Source of the DNA: JB111 sp052093225
GTDB lineage: Bacteria > Actinomycetota > Actinomycetes > Actinomycetales > Actinomycetaceae
Length of the DNA stretch: 64,000 nucleotides
Assembly (NCBI GenBank): GCA_052093225.1
Contig: JBQDDG010000014.1
Location: 4,937-68,936 of the forward strand
Direction: 5' to 3'
This document shows, piece by piece, positions 50,905 to 59,695 of the stretch. Position 1 is the stretch's first letter, and each line of letters starts with the position of its first letter. A program made the position numbers and the translations under genes. The notes under the pieces were generated by a model. That model made no database searches. It saw only the letters and a program-made list of their open reading frames with translations, and was not told where the DNA came from.

Positions 50905-52022
50905 GCCCCCACAGGCGCCGCGAGCCGCGGGAGCCCGGCCTCGGTCACGAGGCGGGATCCCCGGTCGACCTTCGAGCAGCACGGTTCGTCGCTCTCGCTG
51001 CATCCGGTGCGTTCGCCGCCTTCTACGGCGTCTATACCGCCGCCCCGGTCATGTATGCCGATGTGACAGGTGGACCGGGCTCACGGGTCGCCCTCCTCAT
51101 GATCGCCGTCGTCGTCGTCCAGCCGCTCGTCATGCTCGGCGGTCGTCTCCTGCGCAACCGCGCGCCGGTGGTCGGAGCCGCACTGGTCTCGCTCGCGCTC
51201 GGCTGCGCCCTGCTGCCCGTGGCGGGGGGCTGGCCGGGTCTCGTTCTCGTGGGTGCGGGCTTCGGGGTCTTCGTCGTGGCGGGCACGGCATGGGCCCGGG
51301 AGGTGGTGCCACCGCAGGGGGTGGGGCGATCGATGGCTCTGTACGGGACGCTCTCGGCCACGGGGGGCGCGCTGGGGGCGCCTCTCGCCCTGGTCCTGGC
51401 CGACGGCGGGCACGTAGGTGTGGCGATCGGCGGCGCCCTCGTCGCGTCGCTCGGTCTCCTACCTGTCACTGCCGCCCGCCGTCACCGCCGGAAGGACAGC
51501 CTGGGCGAGCCCGCCGGTCACCCCATCGTCGAGGGGAGCCCTCGGCCCGGCGCCCACCGGTCACCGGTACCGGCGGTCCTGGGGGCACTCGCCACCCATG
51601 CGGTGGCGGTCGTCGCGTACGGCACGGTCCTCAGCTCGACCGGAACCATCGACGAGGGTGGCCCCGGAACCGCGGCCGTGCTGTCCGCCCTCGTCGTCCA
51701 GAGCTCGCTCGCCCTCGCCCGACCACTGGTCGGGCGGCTGTGCGACACGTGGTCCGCGATCGGGACCCTCCTCGTCAGCAGCCTGGCGCTCCTCCTCGCG
51801 GTGGGCTCCCTCGGTCTCGTCGACACGCCTGCGGGGTTCCTCGCCGCGGCGGCCGGCGTGGGCATCTCCTCGGGCGCGGTCCAGACGGCCGCCCTGACCA
51901 CCATGATGCTCCGGGCCCGCACGGGCGCTCAGATCGAGCGCGCGAGCACGGCGTACAACATGGTGTTCGACATCGGGCTCGGGATCGGTGCCGTCCTCGC
52001 CACCGGCCTCGTACTCCTCTGA
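50901..52022 (+). CDS. MFS transporter
   Basis: 373 residues with about ten to twelve helices. GFGVFVVAGTAWAREVVP, GRSMALYGTLSATGGALGAPLAL (motif-like) and RPLVGRLCDTWSAIG (motif A-type loop) support the Major Facilitator family. ATG overlaps the MATE stop (ATGA), forming a coupled two-exporter operon. Substrate unknown. Confidence 0.88.
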   Translation: MSPHRRREPREPGLGHEAGSPVDLRAARFVALAASGAFAAFYGVYTAAPVMYADVTGGPGSRVALLMIAVVVVQPLVMLGGRLLRNRAPVVGAALVSLALGCALLPVAGGWPGLVLVGAGFGVFVVAGTAWAREVVPPQGVGRSMALYGTLSATGGALGAPLALVLADGGHVGVAIGGALVASLGLLPVTAARRHRRKDSLGEPAGHPIVEGSPRPGAHRSPVPAVLGALATHAVAVVAYGTVLSSTGTIDEGGPGTAAVLSALVVQSSLALARPLVGRLCDTWSAIGTLLVSSLALLLAVGSLGLVDTPAGFLAAAAGVGISSGAVQTAALTTMMLRARTGAQIERASTAYNMVFDIGLGIGAVLATGLVLL

Positions 52023-52074
52023 GGCGCACACCCCGGGCCGCGCACCGGGGTCGACGGCGGGACTCCTCGCCGCG

Positions 52075-53100
52075 TCAGCCTTTCCCCTGGGACGCCCAGA
52101 TGAACTGGACGAGCTCGGCGCGGCTGTGCACGCCCGTCTTCGCGAAGATGCGCTTGATGTGCTGCTTGACCGTGTTCTGGCTGACGAACGCCTGCTCGGC
52201 GATCTCGCGCGTCGTCAGTCCCTGGCTCACGTACCTGGCGATCTCCTGCTCGCGCGGGGAGAGCACCTCCCACGAGGGGAGGCTCGCGTCCTCCTCGTCC
52301 GCGCACTCGAACACGACCCCCACGATGGCGTCGTGGCTCGGCACGAGGGAGCACTTGACGATCACGCTCTGGCTCGATGCCTCGTCACGCACGTTGACCG
52401 TCTGCGCGTGCCTTCCCTCGGCGGCGAATCCGCTGATCACCTCGTCGACGAGTGCGATGACCGTCGCCGGGTAGCGCGACTCGAGCCTCCGGCTCGAGAA
52501 CACCCGCTCACCGGACGCCTCCGCCACCACCACCATCTGCGAGAGATGGTCGAGGGCCCCTCCGAGCAGTGCCGCGCGATCTCCGGCCAGCTCGAACCGG
52601 TGGGCCCGCTCGAGGGCGAGGCTGAGATGCTCACTGGCAAACCGGGCCGCCGTGAGGTCCTCGAGGCTGAAGTTCTCGATGTCGACGCCGCGTGCGAAGT
52701 TCAGGGTGCCGGCGACCTCTCCTGCCACGATGATCGGGGCCTCGAGAGAATGTCCGAGGTTCTCGCCCAGCAGGACGGAGCGCGCGGCCGAGTCGAGCCA
52801 GCGCTGCGAATGCACGACGTGCGTGGAGTCCGCGGGCAGGACGTTCTCGACGACGGCCTCCAGCACCGGATCGTCGTGGCGTCCTTCGGCCTCGTACGCC
52901 GCCATGAAGGCCGGACTGAGGTTGGAGGAGGCGTCGGCGGGAACGCCGTCAGCGGCGAAACGGTAGATGCCCACGGCGTCCGAGGACAGCACGCCACCCA
53001 CGGTCCCGTAGTAGGCCTCCTTGATCTCCTCCGCGCTCACGGCGCGCTGGATCTCCCGGACGAACTCGAACCGGCTCGTCAGGCGGTTGTCCTCGCTCAT
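52075..53100 (-). CDS. LuxR-type regulator with GAF-like sensor domain
   Basis: 341 residues: N-terminal GAF-like sensing domain (about 20-190), an intermediate PAS-like region and a C-terminal LuxR HTH (LSPREQEIARYVSQGLTTREIAEQAFVSQNTVKQHIKRIFAKTG split over about residues 275-325). ATG 53100; GTG 53118 is possible but its ribosome site is too close. It is downstream of the catabolic operon and may regulate it. Confidence 0.85.
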   Translation of the reverse strand: MSEDNRLTSRFEFVREIQRAVSAEEIKEAYYGTVGGVLSSDAVGIYRFAADGVPADASSNLSPAFMAAYEAEGRHDDPVLEAVVENVLPADSTHVVHSQRWLDSAARSVLLGENLGHSLEAPIIVAGEVAGTLNFARGVDIENFSLEDLTAARFASEHLSLALERAHRFELAGDRAALLGGALDHLSQMVVVAEASGERVFSSRRLESRYPATVIALVDEVISGFAAEGRHAQTVNVRDEASSQSVIVKCSLVPSHDAIVGVVFECADEEDASLPSWEVLSPREQEIARYVSQGLTTREIAEQAFVSQNTVKQHIKRIFAKTGVHSRAELVQFIWASQGKG

Positions 53101-53222
53101 CGCCACCAGAACGTCCACTCCCTTGTCAGGCCCCCTGGTAGGTCATCCGGTCGTCGAGCCGGCCACGCGGCTGTGCGGGCCCGTCCTTGGTGTCCGCCAC
53201 GTCGCGTCGACTCTCGGTGGTG

Positions 53223-53261
53223 GGTAGGTGGGACCGGGCGTGCCGCTCGGCCCCACCTACC
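53223..53261 (-). terminator. Terminator of the catabolic operon
   Basis: Ten-base-pair stem (53223-53232 with 53252-53261) 15 bases after the hydrolase stop, before the LuxR gene. Confidence 0.65.
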
Positions 53262-53275
53262 GGGTTGTCGGATCC

Positions 53276-54415
53276 TCAGATCCGGTCGGCGAAGAAATCG
53301 GTGAGGCGGGCTGCCGCGACCGCCAGATAGTCGTAACTGCAGTGCAACGAACCGGCCCCATCGTAGATGTCCACCGTCACGTCCTCAACGGTGAGCGCGT
53401 CGACGAACTTCTTCGCGCCCTCGATGTCCATGATGATGTCGTCCGTGCCGTGCATGACGTAGACGGGCACGTCAATCTTCTCGGCGATGCCGTCGAGCGT
53501 GAACTCCGCGAGCTTCTCCCGCGCCTCGGCGTCGTCCTTCGAGCCCGAGAGCCACTGGAGCTGCTGCTGCAGCGGCGGGTAGAACTCGTAGAAGTCGGTG
53601 AGGATGCTCCACGTCCCGCACCAGGCGGCGACCGCCTTGACACGGGGCTCGAACGCAGCGGCTCGCGGCGCGTAGTAGCCGCCGAAGCTGACGCCGGCCA
53701 GACCGAGACGGTCCATGTCCACGTCGTCGCGCGTCTCCTCGAGGTGGTCGAGGATGGCCTTGACCGGGACCTCGTAGTCGGGACGGCTGTAGAGCTGCTT
53801 GAAGCGGAGCGAGGAACCACGGCCCGGGGTGTCGATCATGACGACGTTCATGCCGCGCGCCGGGAACTCCGTGCCACCGAGGAAGTACAGCTCCTCGGCC
53901 CACGAGTCGGCGCCGCCGAGGAAGAGCACCGTCGGGCGCTTCTGTCCGGAGTTGTCGGGGCGGACGATGTAGCCCTCCATGGTGACGCCCTCGAACGGCA
54001 CCTCGATGCGCTCGATGAGCCCGTCGGTGAGCTCGGCCGCGCGCTGGAAGTTCTTCCGGCCCTCGGTGTACGCCTCGGTACGCCGCGGGTCGTCCGAGTT
54101 CAGGAAGAACTCGCTGTGACGCCAGTAGCTCATCGAACGGAACAGGGCTCGGCGACCGGTGGTGATGTGCCCCTCCGCGAGGGCCTTCTCGCCCGCGGCG
54201 GCGGTCTCCTTGGCCGTGCGGCTCCACTCCTGCTGCCACAGCTCGTTGTCGGTCGAGTCACCGATGCGGGCGGCGGTACGCGCGCACTCGAACAGGTCGG
54301 AGCCGCCGACGGCGACCTGGGCGAGCAGTCGCATCGTCTGGAGCGACCAGTCCTCGTCCTGCGGGAACAGCTCGATGACGGACAGGGAGTTGTCCTGGGT
54401 CGTGGTCTCGGTCAT
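53276..54415 (-). CDS. Alpha/beta hydrolase resembling 2,6-dihydroxypseudooxynicotine hydrolase
   Basis: 379 residues. N-terminal helical cap (FRSMSYWRHSEFFL), then VPFEGVTMEGYIVRP, FLGGADSWAEEL, DTPGRGSSLR and the nucleophile GVSFGGYYAPR; C-terminal VYVMHGTDDIIMD (Asp) and SLHCSY (His). The cap plus this order resembles the DHPON hydrolase of nicotine catabolism, which cleaves a C-C bond. GGAGAAG lies before ATG 54415. Co-transcribed with the reductase and ferredoxin; an enamidase-type gene begins the unit. Confidence 0.8.
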   Translation of the reverse strand: MTETTTQDNSLSVIELFPQDEDWSLQTMRLLAQVAVGGSDLFECARTAARIGDSTDNELWQQEWSRTAKETAAAGEKALAEGHITTGRRALFRSMSYWRHSEFFLNSDDPRRTEAYTEGRKNFQRAAELTDGLIERIEVPFEGVTMEGYIVRPDNSGQKRPTVLFLGGADSWAEELYFLGGTEFPARGMNVVMIDTPGRGSSLRFKQLYSRPDYEVPVKAILDHLEETRDDVDMDRLGLAGVSFGGYYAPRAAAFEPRVKAVAAWCGTWSILTDFYEFYPPLQQQLQWLSGSKDDAEAREKLAEFTLDGIAEKIDVPVYVMHGTDDIIMDIEGAKKFVDALTVEDVTVDIYDGAGSLHCSYDYLAVAAARLTDFFADRI

Positions 54416-54459
54416 CTCTTCTCCTTGTGGTGGTGAGTCGTAGGTGTGCGTGTGTGGGA

Positions 54460-55653
54460 TCAGTGGACGGATGGCGCCGGGACTCCGACGACGTCGGCCC
54501 ACGGCGCCTGGTCCCGGATGGCGCCGCGATACTTGACGAGCTGCCGAGGCATGTTGACGCAGACGGCTCCGCGCACGAGGCCGTCCCGGCCGTAGAGCGC
54601 CGTGAGCCTGGTGTCGGTGGCCTCCTCCACGACGACGTCGGTGGCTGCGGTGCCGCGTCCGACGAACCGGAGCTTGGCGCCGAACTGGTCGGACCAGAAG
54701 TAGGGCACCGCGTTGTAGGCCTCGCCGGCGCCCAGGAGCGTGTGCGCGGCGTGGCGGCCCTGTTCGACGGCGTTGGTCCAGTGCTCGACGCGCATCTCCT
54801 CGTCGAAGACCGGGTTGTACCAGCGGGCGATGTCACCGGCGGCGACCACACCCGGAGCCTCGGTCGAGAGATCGGAGCCGCACAGCACGCCGTTCGCGAG
54901 TCCCAGACCGGAGCCCTCGAGCCACCCGGTGGCAGGTGCGGCACCGATGCCGGCAACGACGACGTCGGCGTTCAGCACACCGCCCGTGCTCAGCTCTGCC
55001 CGCACGCCACGTCCGGTCGCCTCGAAACGCTCGACGGAGCAGGTGCACACGACCTCGACCCCGTTACGCGCATGCATCTCACGGAACCATTGACCGACCT
55101 CGTCACCGAGCGCACGAGCGAGCGGGGCCCGCCCGACCTCGACGACGGTCACGTCGAGCCCGAGCTGCTTCGCGGTCGCCGCGATCTCGAGCCCGATGAA
55201 GCCCGCGCCGACCAGCACGAGGTGCTGGCCCGGGACGAGCCGTTCCCGCAGGAGCCGTGCATCCTCCACGTCACGGACCACGTGCGCGTCCGGGATCCCA
55301 GCCACCACGGGGAGCCGACGCGCCCGGGAGCCGGTCGCGAGGACGACGCCGTCATAGGGCAGCGCCGTTCCGTCGGCGAGCTGGACGGTCCGTCGGTTGA
55401 TGTCGAGCCCCACCGCGGCGTTGCCGAGGCGTGTCGACACGGCGTTGTCCGAGTACCACTCCGGGCTCCGCAGATAGAGCTTCTCGACGTCGACGCCGGT
55501 GGAGAGCGCTTCCTTCGACAACGGGGGACGGTCGTAGGGGAGATGCTCCTCGGCGGAGACCATCGTGATCTCGCCCTGGAACCCCTCCTGCCTCAGAGCC
55601 TCGCTCGCATGGACCGCGGCAAGAGACCCTCCGACGACGACGACCCGCCTCAC
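54460..55653 (-). CDS. FAD-dependent ferredoxin reductase
   Basis: 397 residues: VVVVGGSLAAVHASEAL (FAD), LPYDRPPLSKE (class signature), LVLVGAGFIGLEIAATAKQLG (NAD) and VVAAGDIARWYNP. It reduces the adjacent ferredoxin with NAD(P)H to feed an oxygenase, probably a P450 or similar outside the window. The GTG at 55653 lies one base after the ferredoxin stop. Confidence 0.9.
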   Translation of the reverse strand: MRRVVVVGGSLAAVHASEALRQEGFQGEITMVSAEEHLPYDRPPLSKEALSTGVDVEKLYLRSPEWYSDNAVSTRLGNAAVGLDINRRTVQLADGTALPYDGVVLATGSRARRLPVVAGIPDAHVVRDVEDARLLRERLVPGQHLVLVGAGFIGLEIAATAKQLGLDVTVVEVGRAPLARALGDEVGQWFREMHARNGVEVVCTCSVERFEATGRGVRAELSTGGVLNADVVVAGIGAAPATGWLEGSGLGLANGVLCGSDLSTEAPGVVAAGDIARWYNPVFDEEMRVEHWTNAVEQGRHAAHTLLGAGEAYNAVPYFWSDQFGAKLRFVGRGTAATDVVVEEATDTRLTALYGRDGLVRGAVCVNMPRQLVKYRGAIRDQAPWADVVGVPAPSVH

Positions 55654-55654
55654 C

Positions 55655-55858
55655 TCAGACGTCCTCGAGGCTGATCGCGCGCGCAGGGCAACCCCGCACC
55701 GCGTTCTCCGCCACGGTGCGCTGGTCGTCCGGGACGTCCTCCTGCAGGAGGATCGCCTTCTCCGTCTCGTCGTCGAAGTCGAAATAGCCAGGGCCTTCGA
55801 TGAGGCAGTTCGCATACCCCTGGCAGAGGTCGAGGTCGAGCCTGAGCTTGAGTGCCAT
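55655..55858 (-). CDS. 3Fe-4S-type ferredoxin (P450-type)
   Basis: 67 residues. DLDLCQGYANC, then a later RGCPARAISLED: three Cys in the C-x5-C...C-P order of 3Fe-4S ferredoxins that supply P450s. GAAGGAGA lies before the ATG. No oxygenase gene is in view next to it; the cognate one may be upstream of the transposon insertion. Confidence 0.88.
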   Translation of the reverse strand: MALKLRLDLDLCQGYANCLIEGPGYFDFDDETEKAILLQEDVPDDQRTVAENAVRGCPARAISLEDV

Positions 55859-55884
55859 GGTGTCGTCTCCTTCGTGTGGCGGGC

Positions 55885-56164
55885 TCAGTGCCCGCTCGTC
55901 GCCAGGTGTGCGATCGGCGGCGTCGCGCTGACCGAGCGTGCGGCGGCGGGTGTGTTACGGGATCGGAGCGCACGGACCTCGCCGCGGGTGACCACGGCGG
56001 CGATCCCCGGGATGTCGCCGATGGCGAGGGCCCCGCGGGCGTCGTCCGCCTGCGAGCCCCAGGGAGCGTCCATGAGGACGAGGTCGGCCGCTCGGCCCAC
56101 CTCGAGCAGACCGGCGGGGAGGTCCCACGTCCGAGCGTTGTTGCCGGTCGCGAGCGCCCAGACG
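55885..56164 (-). pseudogene. C-terminal fragment of an enamidase-type amidohydrolase
   Basis: Reads ALATGNNARTWDLPAGLLEVG, ADLVLMDAPWGSQADDA and IGDIPGIAAVVTRGEV-RALRSRNTPA, the last 90 residues of enamidase (nicotinate catabolism) and relatives. The frame is cut at the left end of the mobile element (56159-56166), so the catalytic barrel is missing. Same strand and spacing as the ferredoxin gene: the former first gene of the operon. Confidence 0.8.
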
Positions 56165-56194
56165 TGTGACTTTCGCCGGTGAATGGCGGGGTTC
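56159..56194 (+). repeat. Left terminal inverted repeat
   Basis: Matches the right end at 33 of 36 positions. The inner part CTTTCGCCGG...TGGCGG (56170-56194) is followed, exactly 24 bp on, by a degenerate copy (56194-56218, 17 of 25 identical), i.e. two transposase-binding-like sites in tandem. Confidence 0.85.
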
Positions 56195-56284
56195 TTTCGG
56201 CGCAAGCTGGCGGTGTCCGTCTTCGGTCACGCACCTGGCGAGTCGCCGGTCGTGCATTGTTTGGGTCCCCGTAGGCTGGTGGTT

Positions 56285-56977
56285 GTGTCCGTCGTTGATC
56301 TGTCCGCCAGTACTCAGAACTACCTGAAGGCCATCTGGAACCTAGAGGAGTGGTCGGACAAGCCCGTGACCGCTTCGACGATCGCGCAGAAGACAGGGCT
56401 GAAGCTCTCCACCGTCTCCGGGGCGCTGCCCAAACTTGCGGAGCAGGGCCTGGTGGAGCACGCGCGGTACGGCAGTATTGCGCTCACGGCGGCGGGCCGC
56501 GAGTTTGCGGTGGCCATGGTGCGTCGGCACCGGCTGATCGAGACGTTCCTGGTCGAGGTGCTCGGCTACGGCTGGGATCAGGTCCATGATGAGGCGGAGA
56601 TCCTCGAGCATGCGGTCTCGGACTTCATGATCGGGCGCATCGACGAGTTCCTGGCGCACCCGGTCCGAGACCCGCACGGTGACCCGATCCCCTCGCCGTC
56701 GGGAGCCGTGGAGAGGGCATCCTCTGTGCAGAACCTCTCCGAAGCGACGCCCGGCACGCGACTGGTGGTGGAGCGGATCTCCGACAGCGATCCGGAGCTG
56801 CTCCGCTTCTTCGCCGACCGCGGACTGGTGGTGGGTGCCGAGTTCACCGTCTCCGCCGGGCCGCCCTACTCGGACTCCCTCCAGGTGCAGGTGGGCAACG
56901 GCCCACCGGTCGTGCTCGGTCGCGCCGCCACGGATGCGGTGTGGGTCTCCCCCGGGGGTCAACCGGCCGCGTCGTGA
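56285..56977 (+). CDS. DtxR/MntR-family metal-dependent repressor
   Basis: 230 residues: HTH (TIAQKTGLKLSTVSGALPKLAEQGLVEH), dimer/metal domain (RRHRLIETFLVEVLGYGWDQVHDEAEILEH with His/Glu ligands) and a C-terminal SH3/FeoA-like domain (ISDSDPELLRFFADRGL, GNGPPVVL). GTG at 56285, 7 nt after TAGGCT (56272-56277). It probably senses Mn or Fe and represses the convergent importer in the same element. Confidence 0.92.
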   Translation: MSVVDLSASTQNYLKAIWNLEEWSDKPVTASTIAQKTGLKLSTVSGALPKLAEQGLVEHARYGSIALTAAGREFAVAMVRRHRLIETFLVEVLGYGWDQVHDEAEILEHAVSDFMIGRIDEFLAHPVRDPHGDPIPSPSGAVERASSVQNLSEATPGTRLVVERISDSDPELLRFFADRGLVVGAEFTVSAGPPYSDSLQVQVGNGPPVVLGRAATDAVWVSPGGQPAAS

Positions 56978-57927
56978 CCGGCCGGTTCGCCGACTGGCAC
57001 AGCATCCGCCCGCTCCGGCACGGCAGGCTCCGTCCCAGTGGAGCGTTGGAGGGCGGAGCGCCGTCTCCGGGTGCTGGCCGCTCGGTTGGCGGCTAGGGCC
57101 AGCAGGAACACGGCTCCGTAGAACACGGACATGCCGGCGCTGGTGGCCGCGTTGACCGCGTAGGCCGTCCAGAATCCGCCGAGGGCGCCGGCCGCGGCGA
57201 TCGCCACGGTCAGGCCGATCATCGCCGGGAGGCGATCGGTGAGCAGGTAGGCGGTGGCCGGTGGGGCGACGACCAGGGCGATGACCAAGATGGCGCCGGC
57301 CCCGGTGAATGCCGCCGTGACCGTCATGGAGACGAGGAACATGAACACGCTGTTCAGCGCCCCGGAGCGGATACCGAGGGTCTGGGCGAACTGCGGGTCG
57401 AAGGTGGAGATCTTCAGTTGCCGGTAGAACACGGCGAGGAAGACCACGTTGACCAGCAGCACGGCCAGCATCACGTACAGGTAGACGGGACCCAATTCGA
57501 GAGCACCGGCCCCGACCGGCATCTCTAGAGTCAGCTGCTCGAACGAGGCCAGGTTCAGGTCTCCCACCAGCACGGCGTGGGTGTCGAGGTGGATGTTGGC
57601 GAAGTTCGCGGTCACCATGATCACGCCGATGCTGAACAGCGCCGGGAACACCAGCCCCTGTGGAGCGTCTCCGGCCAGCAGTCCGGTCCGGGACAGGTAC
57701 TCGTTGCCCAGGACCACCACCAGACCGGCGAGGGCTGCCCCGAGGATCAGCCACGGTGAATCCAGGTCCTGGGTGACGGCGTAGCCGACCACGATCCCGG
57801 GCAGCACGGCGTGCCCGATCCCGTCGACCAGCATGGAGTTCTTCCGCAGCACCACGAACACGCCGGGCAGCGCGCACGCCACCGCCATGACCACGGCCAC
57901 GAGGGTGGTCCCCAGCAGGAAACTCAT
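56959..57927 (-). CDS. Metal ABC transporter permease 2
   Basis: 322 residues, about eight helices, ABC-3 family (ZnuB/MntB/TroC type): NSMLVDGIGHAVLPGIVVGY, LSRTGLLAGDAPQGLVFPALFS and FTGAGAILVIALVVAPPATAYLL. Its end overlaps the DtxR end by 19 bases. Start overlaps the stop of permease 1 (ATGA). Confidence 0.92.
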   Translation of the reverse strand: MSFLLGTTLVAVVMAVACALPGVFVVLRKNSMLVDGIGHAVLPGIVVGYAVTQDLDSPWLILGAALAGLVVVLGNEYLSRTGLLAGDAPQGLVFPALFSIGVIMVTANFANIHLDTHAVLVGDLNLASFEQLTLEMPVGAGALELGPVYLYVMLAVLLVNVVFLAVFYRQLKISTFDPQFAQTLGIRSGALNSVFMFLVSMTVTAAFTGAGAILVIALVVAPPATAYLLTDRLPAMIGLTVAIAAAGALGGFWTAYAVNAATSAGMSVFYGAVFLLALAANRAASTRRRRSALQRSTGTEPAVPERADAVPVGEPAGHDAAG

Positions 57928-58928
57928 GCCCGTCCTCTCCCGGACAGTACGACGCCGCCCTGCATCTCGGTGCGCGTGTCCCGTTCGGCGTCCAGCTGGT
58001 GCCGAAGCAGCCGTCGCTGGCGGGCGCGGCCTCGCGCTCTGGTGATCAGGCTGCGTCCCGGGGCGAGCAGCAGCGAGAGGACGAGGAGGGCGAACAGGGT
58101 CAGCACGATCAGCGGCCCGGTGGGCACGCCACCCACCGCGATGGAAAGATAGGCGCCCAGGCCGCTGCCGATGCCCCCGATCAGCCCGGAGAGCACCACC
58201 ATGGCCGGCAGGGTACGGGTCCACTGCCGGGCCGCGGCGGGCGGGGTCACCACGAACGCGACCATCAGTACCAGGCCCACGGCTTTCACGCCGATCACGA
58301 TGGCGATCACGATGGTGGTGAACATCAGGGTGTCGATCGCCCGGGCATGGAAACCCAGCACGGTGGAGTGGTCCGGGTCGAAGGTGCGTAGTGCGAATTC
58401 TTTCCAGAAGATCGCCATCAGCACCACAGCGAAGGCGCCGACGGAGATGCTGGCGGCCAGGTCAGCCCTGGTGATCACGGAGGCGTTGCCGAACAGGTAG
58501 TCCTGGATGCCGCCCTTGCCCGGGAAGGCGCCGTTACTGATGATCCGCATCAGCAGCATCCCCCCGCCGAAGAAGAGCGACAGGGTGATGGCCATGGCGG
58601 CGTCGATGCGCAGCTTCGTCGCCCGGGTGACGTACTGGGCCAGGACCACCGCCAGGGCGCCGGACGCGACCGCACCGATCATCAGCACGGCCATGTTGCG
58701 TCCGTCGACCTGCAGCACCACGACGGCGACCAGGAAGGCCCCCAGTGTGCCGGGCAGTGCGGAGTGGGAGATGACATCACTGATCAGGGACTGCTTGCGC
58801 AGGTACGCGAAGCTCCCGAGCGCTCCGGCCACCAGGCCGATCACCACGGTCCCGAAGAACACCATCCGGAAGGTGTGGTCGGCGAAGAACTCGCCCGGCC
58901 CCATCACCTCGGAGAGGAGACCGCTCAC
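57924..58928 (-). CDS. Metal ABC transporter permease 1
   Basis: 334 residues, ABC-3 family: RKQSLISDVISHSALPGTLG, DAAMAITLSLFFGGGMLLM and GLVLMVAFVVTPPAAARQW. A charged C-terminal tail follows the last helix. With the second permease it forms a heterodimeric channel. GTG overlaps the ATPase stop. Confidence 0.92.
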   Translation of the reverse strand: MSGLLSEVMGPGEFFADHTFRMVFFGTVVIGLVAGALGSFAYLRKQSLISDVISHSALPGTLGAFLVAVVVLQVDGRNMAVLMIGAVASGALAVVLAQYVTRATKLRIDAAMAITLSLFFGGGMLLMRIISNGAFPGKGGIQDYLFGNASVITRADLAASISVGAFAVVLMAIFWKEFALRTFDPDHSTVLGFHARAIDTLMFTTIVIAIVIGVKAVGLVLMVAFVVTPPAAARQWTRTLPAMVVLSGLIGGIGSGLGAYLSIAVGGVPTGPLIVLTLFALLVLSLLLAPGRSLITRARGRARQRRLLRHQLDAERDTRTEMQGGVVLSGRGRA

Positions 58929-59695
58929 AGGGCGACCTCAACGCGAGGACCTCGGGTGACATCGGGCTCGAAAAAACCCTGCTCGGCGTCGCTGACCCGG
59001 TAGGCGGTCCGCAGATGCTCGGAGGTGAAGGCCTCCTCCACTGGCCCGGAGGAGATGACCGCTTGGTTCAGCAACGTCACGTGGCTGCAGAAGTCCTGCA
59101 CGGTGGCCAGGTCGTGGTGCACGATCACGACGGTCTTGCCGTCCTGCCGGAGCCGGCGCAGCACGGAGACGATGGCTCGCTGACTCTTCGCGTCGATCCC
59201 CTGGAAGGGCTCGTCCATGAAGTACAAGTCCGGCTCCTGCGCCAGGGCTCGCGCCAGGAAGACCCGCTGGCGTTGGCCGCCCGAGAGCTCGCCGATCTGC
59301 CGACGGGCGAGGTCCGCGGTCCCGGTCTGCTCCATCGCCGCTGCGGCAATGTTCTTCTCGGCCCGCCGCGGGCGGCGCAACCAGCCCAGGCGACCGTAGG
59401 TGCCCATCAGCACGACGTCGCCGACCGTAGTCGGGAAGTCCCAGTCCACCGAAGTGAACTGCGGCATGTACCCGACCCGCTGGCGGACCCGCCCCAGGGG
59501 CTGGTCGAAGAACTCGCTGGTCCCAGTCAGCGGCGTGACCAGGCCGAGCATGGCTTTGATCAGCGTGGACTTGCCGGCGCCGTTGGGGCCCACGATGCCC
59601 ATCACCGCGCCGCCCGGCACATGAAAGTCGACGTTGCGCAGCACCGGCTCGGTGCGGTAGGCGACGCTGAGACCGCTGGTCCGGCAGGCAATCAC
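58925..59695 (-). CDS. Metal ABC transporter ATP-binding protein
   Basis: 256 residues: Walker A GIVGPNGAGKST, Q-loop YMPQFTSVDWDFP, signature ELSGGQRQRVFLARAL, Walker B LYFMDEPFQGID, H-loop VIVHHDL. The order and the VDWDFP segment are typical of Mn/Zn importers. GTG at 59695 overlaps the binding-protein stop (GTGA). Confidence 0.93.
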   Translation of the reverse strand: MIACRTSGLSVAYRTEPVLRNVDFHVPGGAVMGIVGPNGAGKSTLIKAMLGLVTPLTGTSEFFDQPLGRVRQRVGYMPQFTSVDWDFPTTVGDVVLMGTYGRLGWLRRPRRAEKNIAAAAMEQTGTADLARRQIGELSGGQRQRVFLARALAQEPDLYFMDEPFQGIDAKSQRAIVSVLRRLRQDGKTVVIVHHDLATVQDFCSHVTLLNQAVISSGPVEEAFTSEHLRTAYRVSDAEQGFFEPDVTRGPRVEVAL

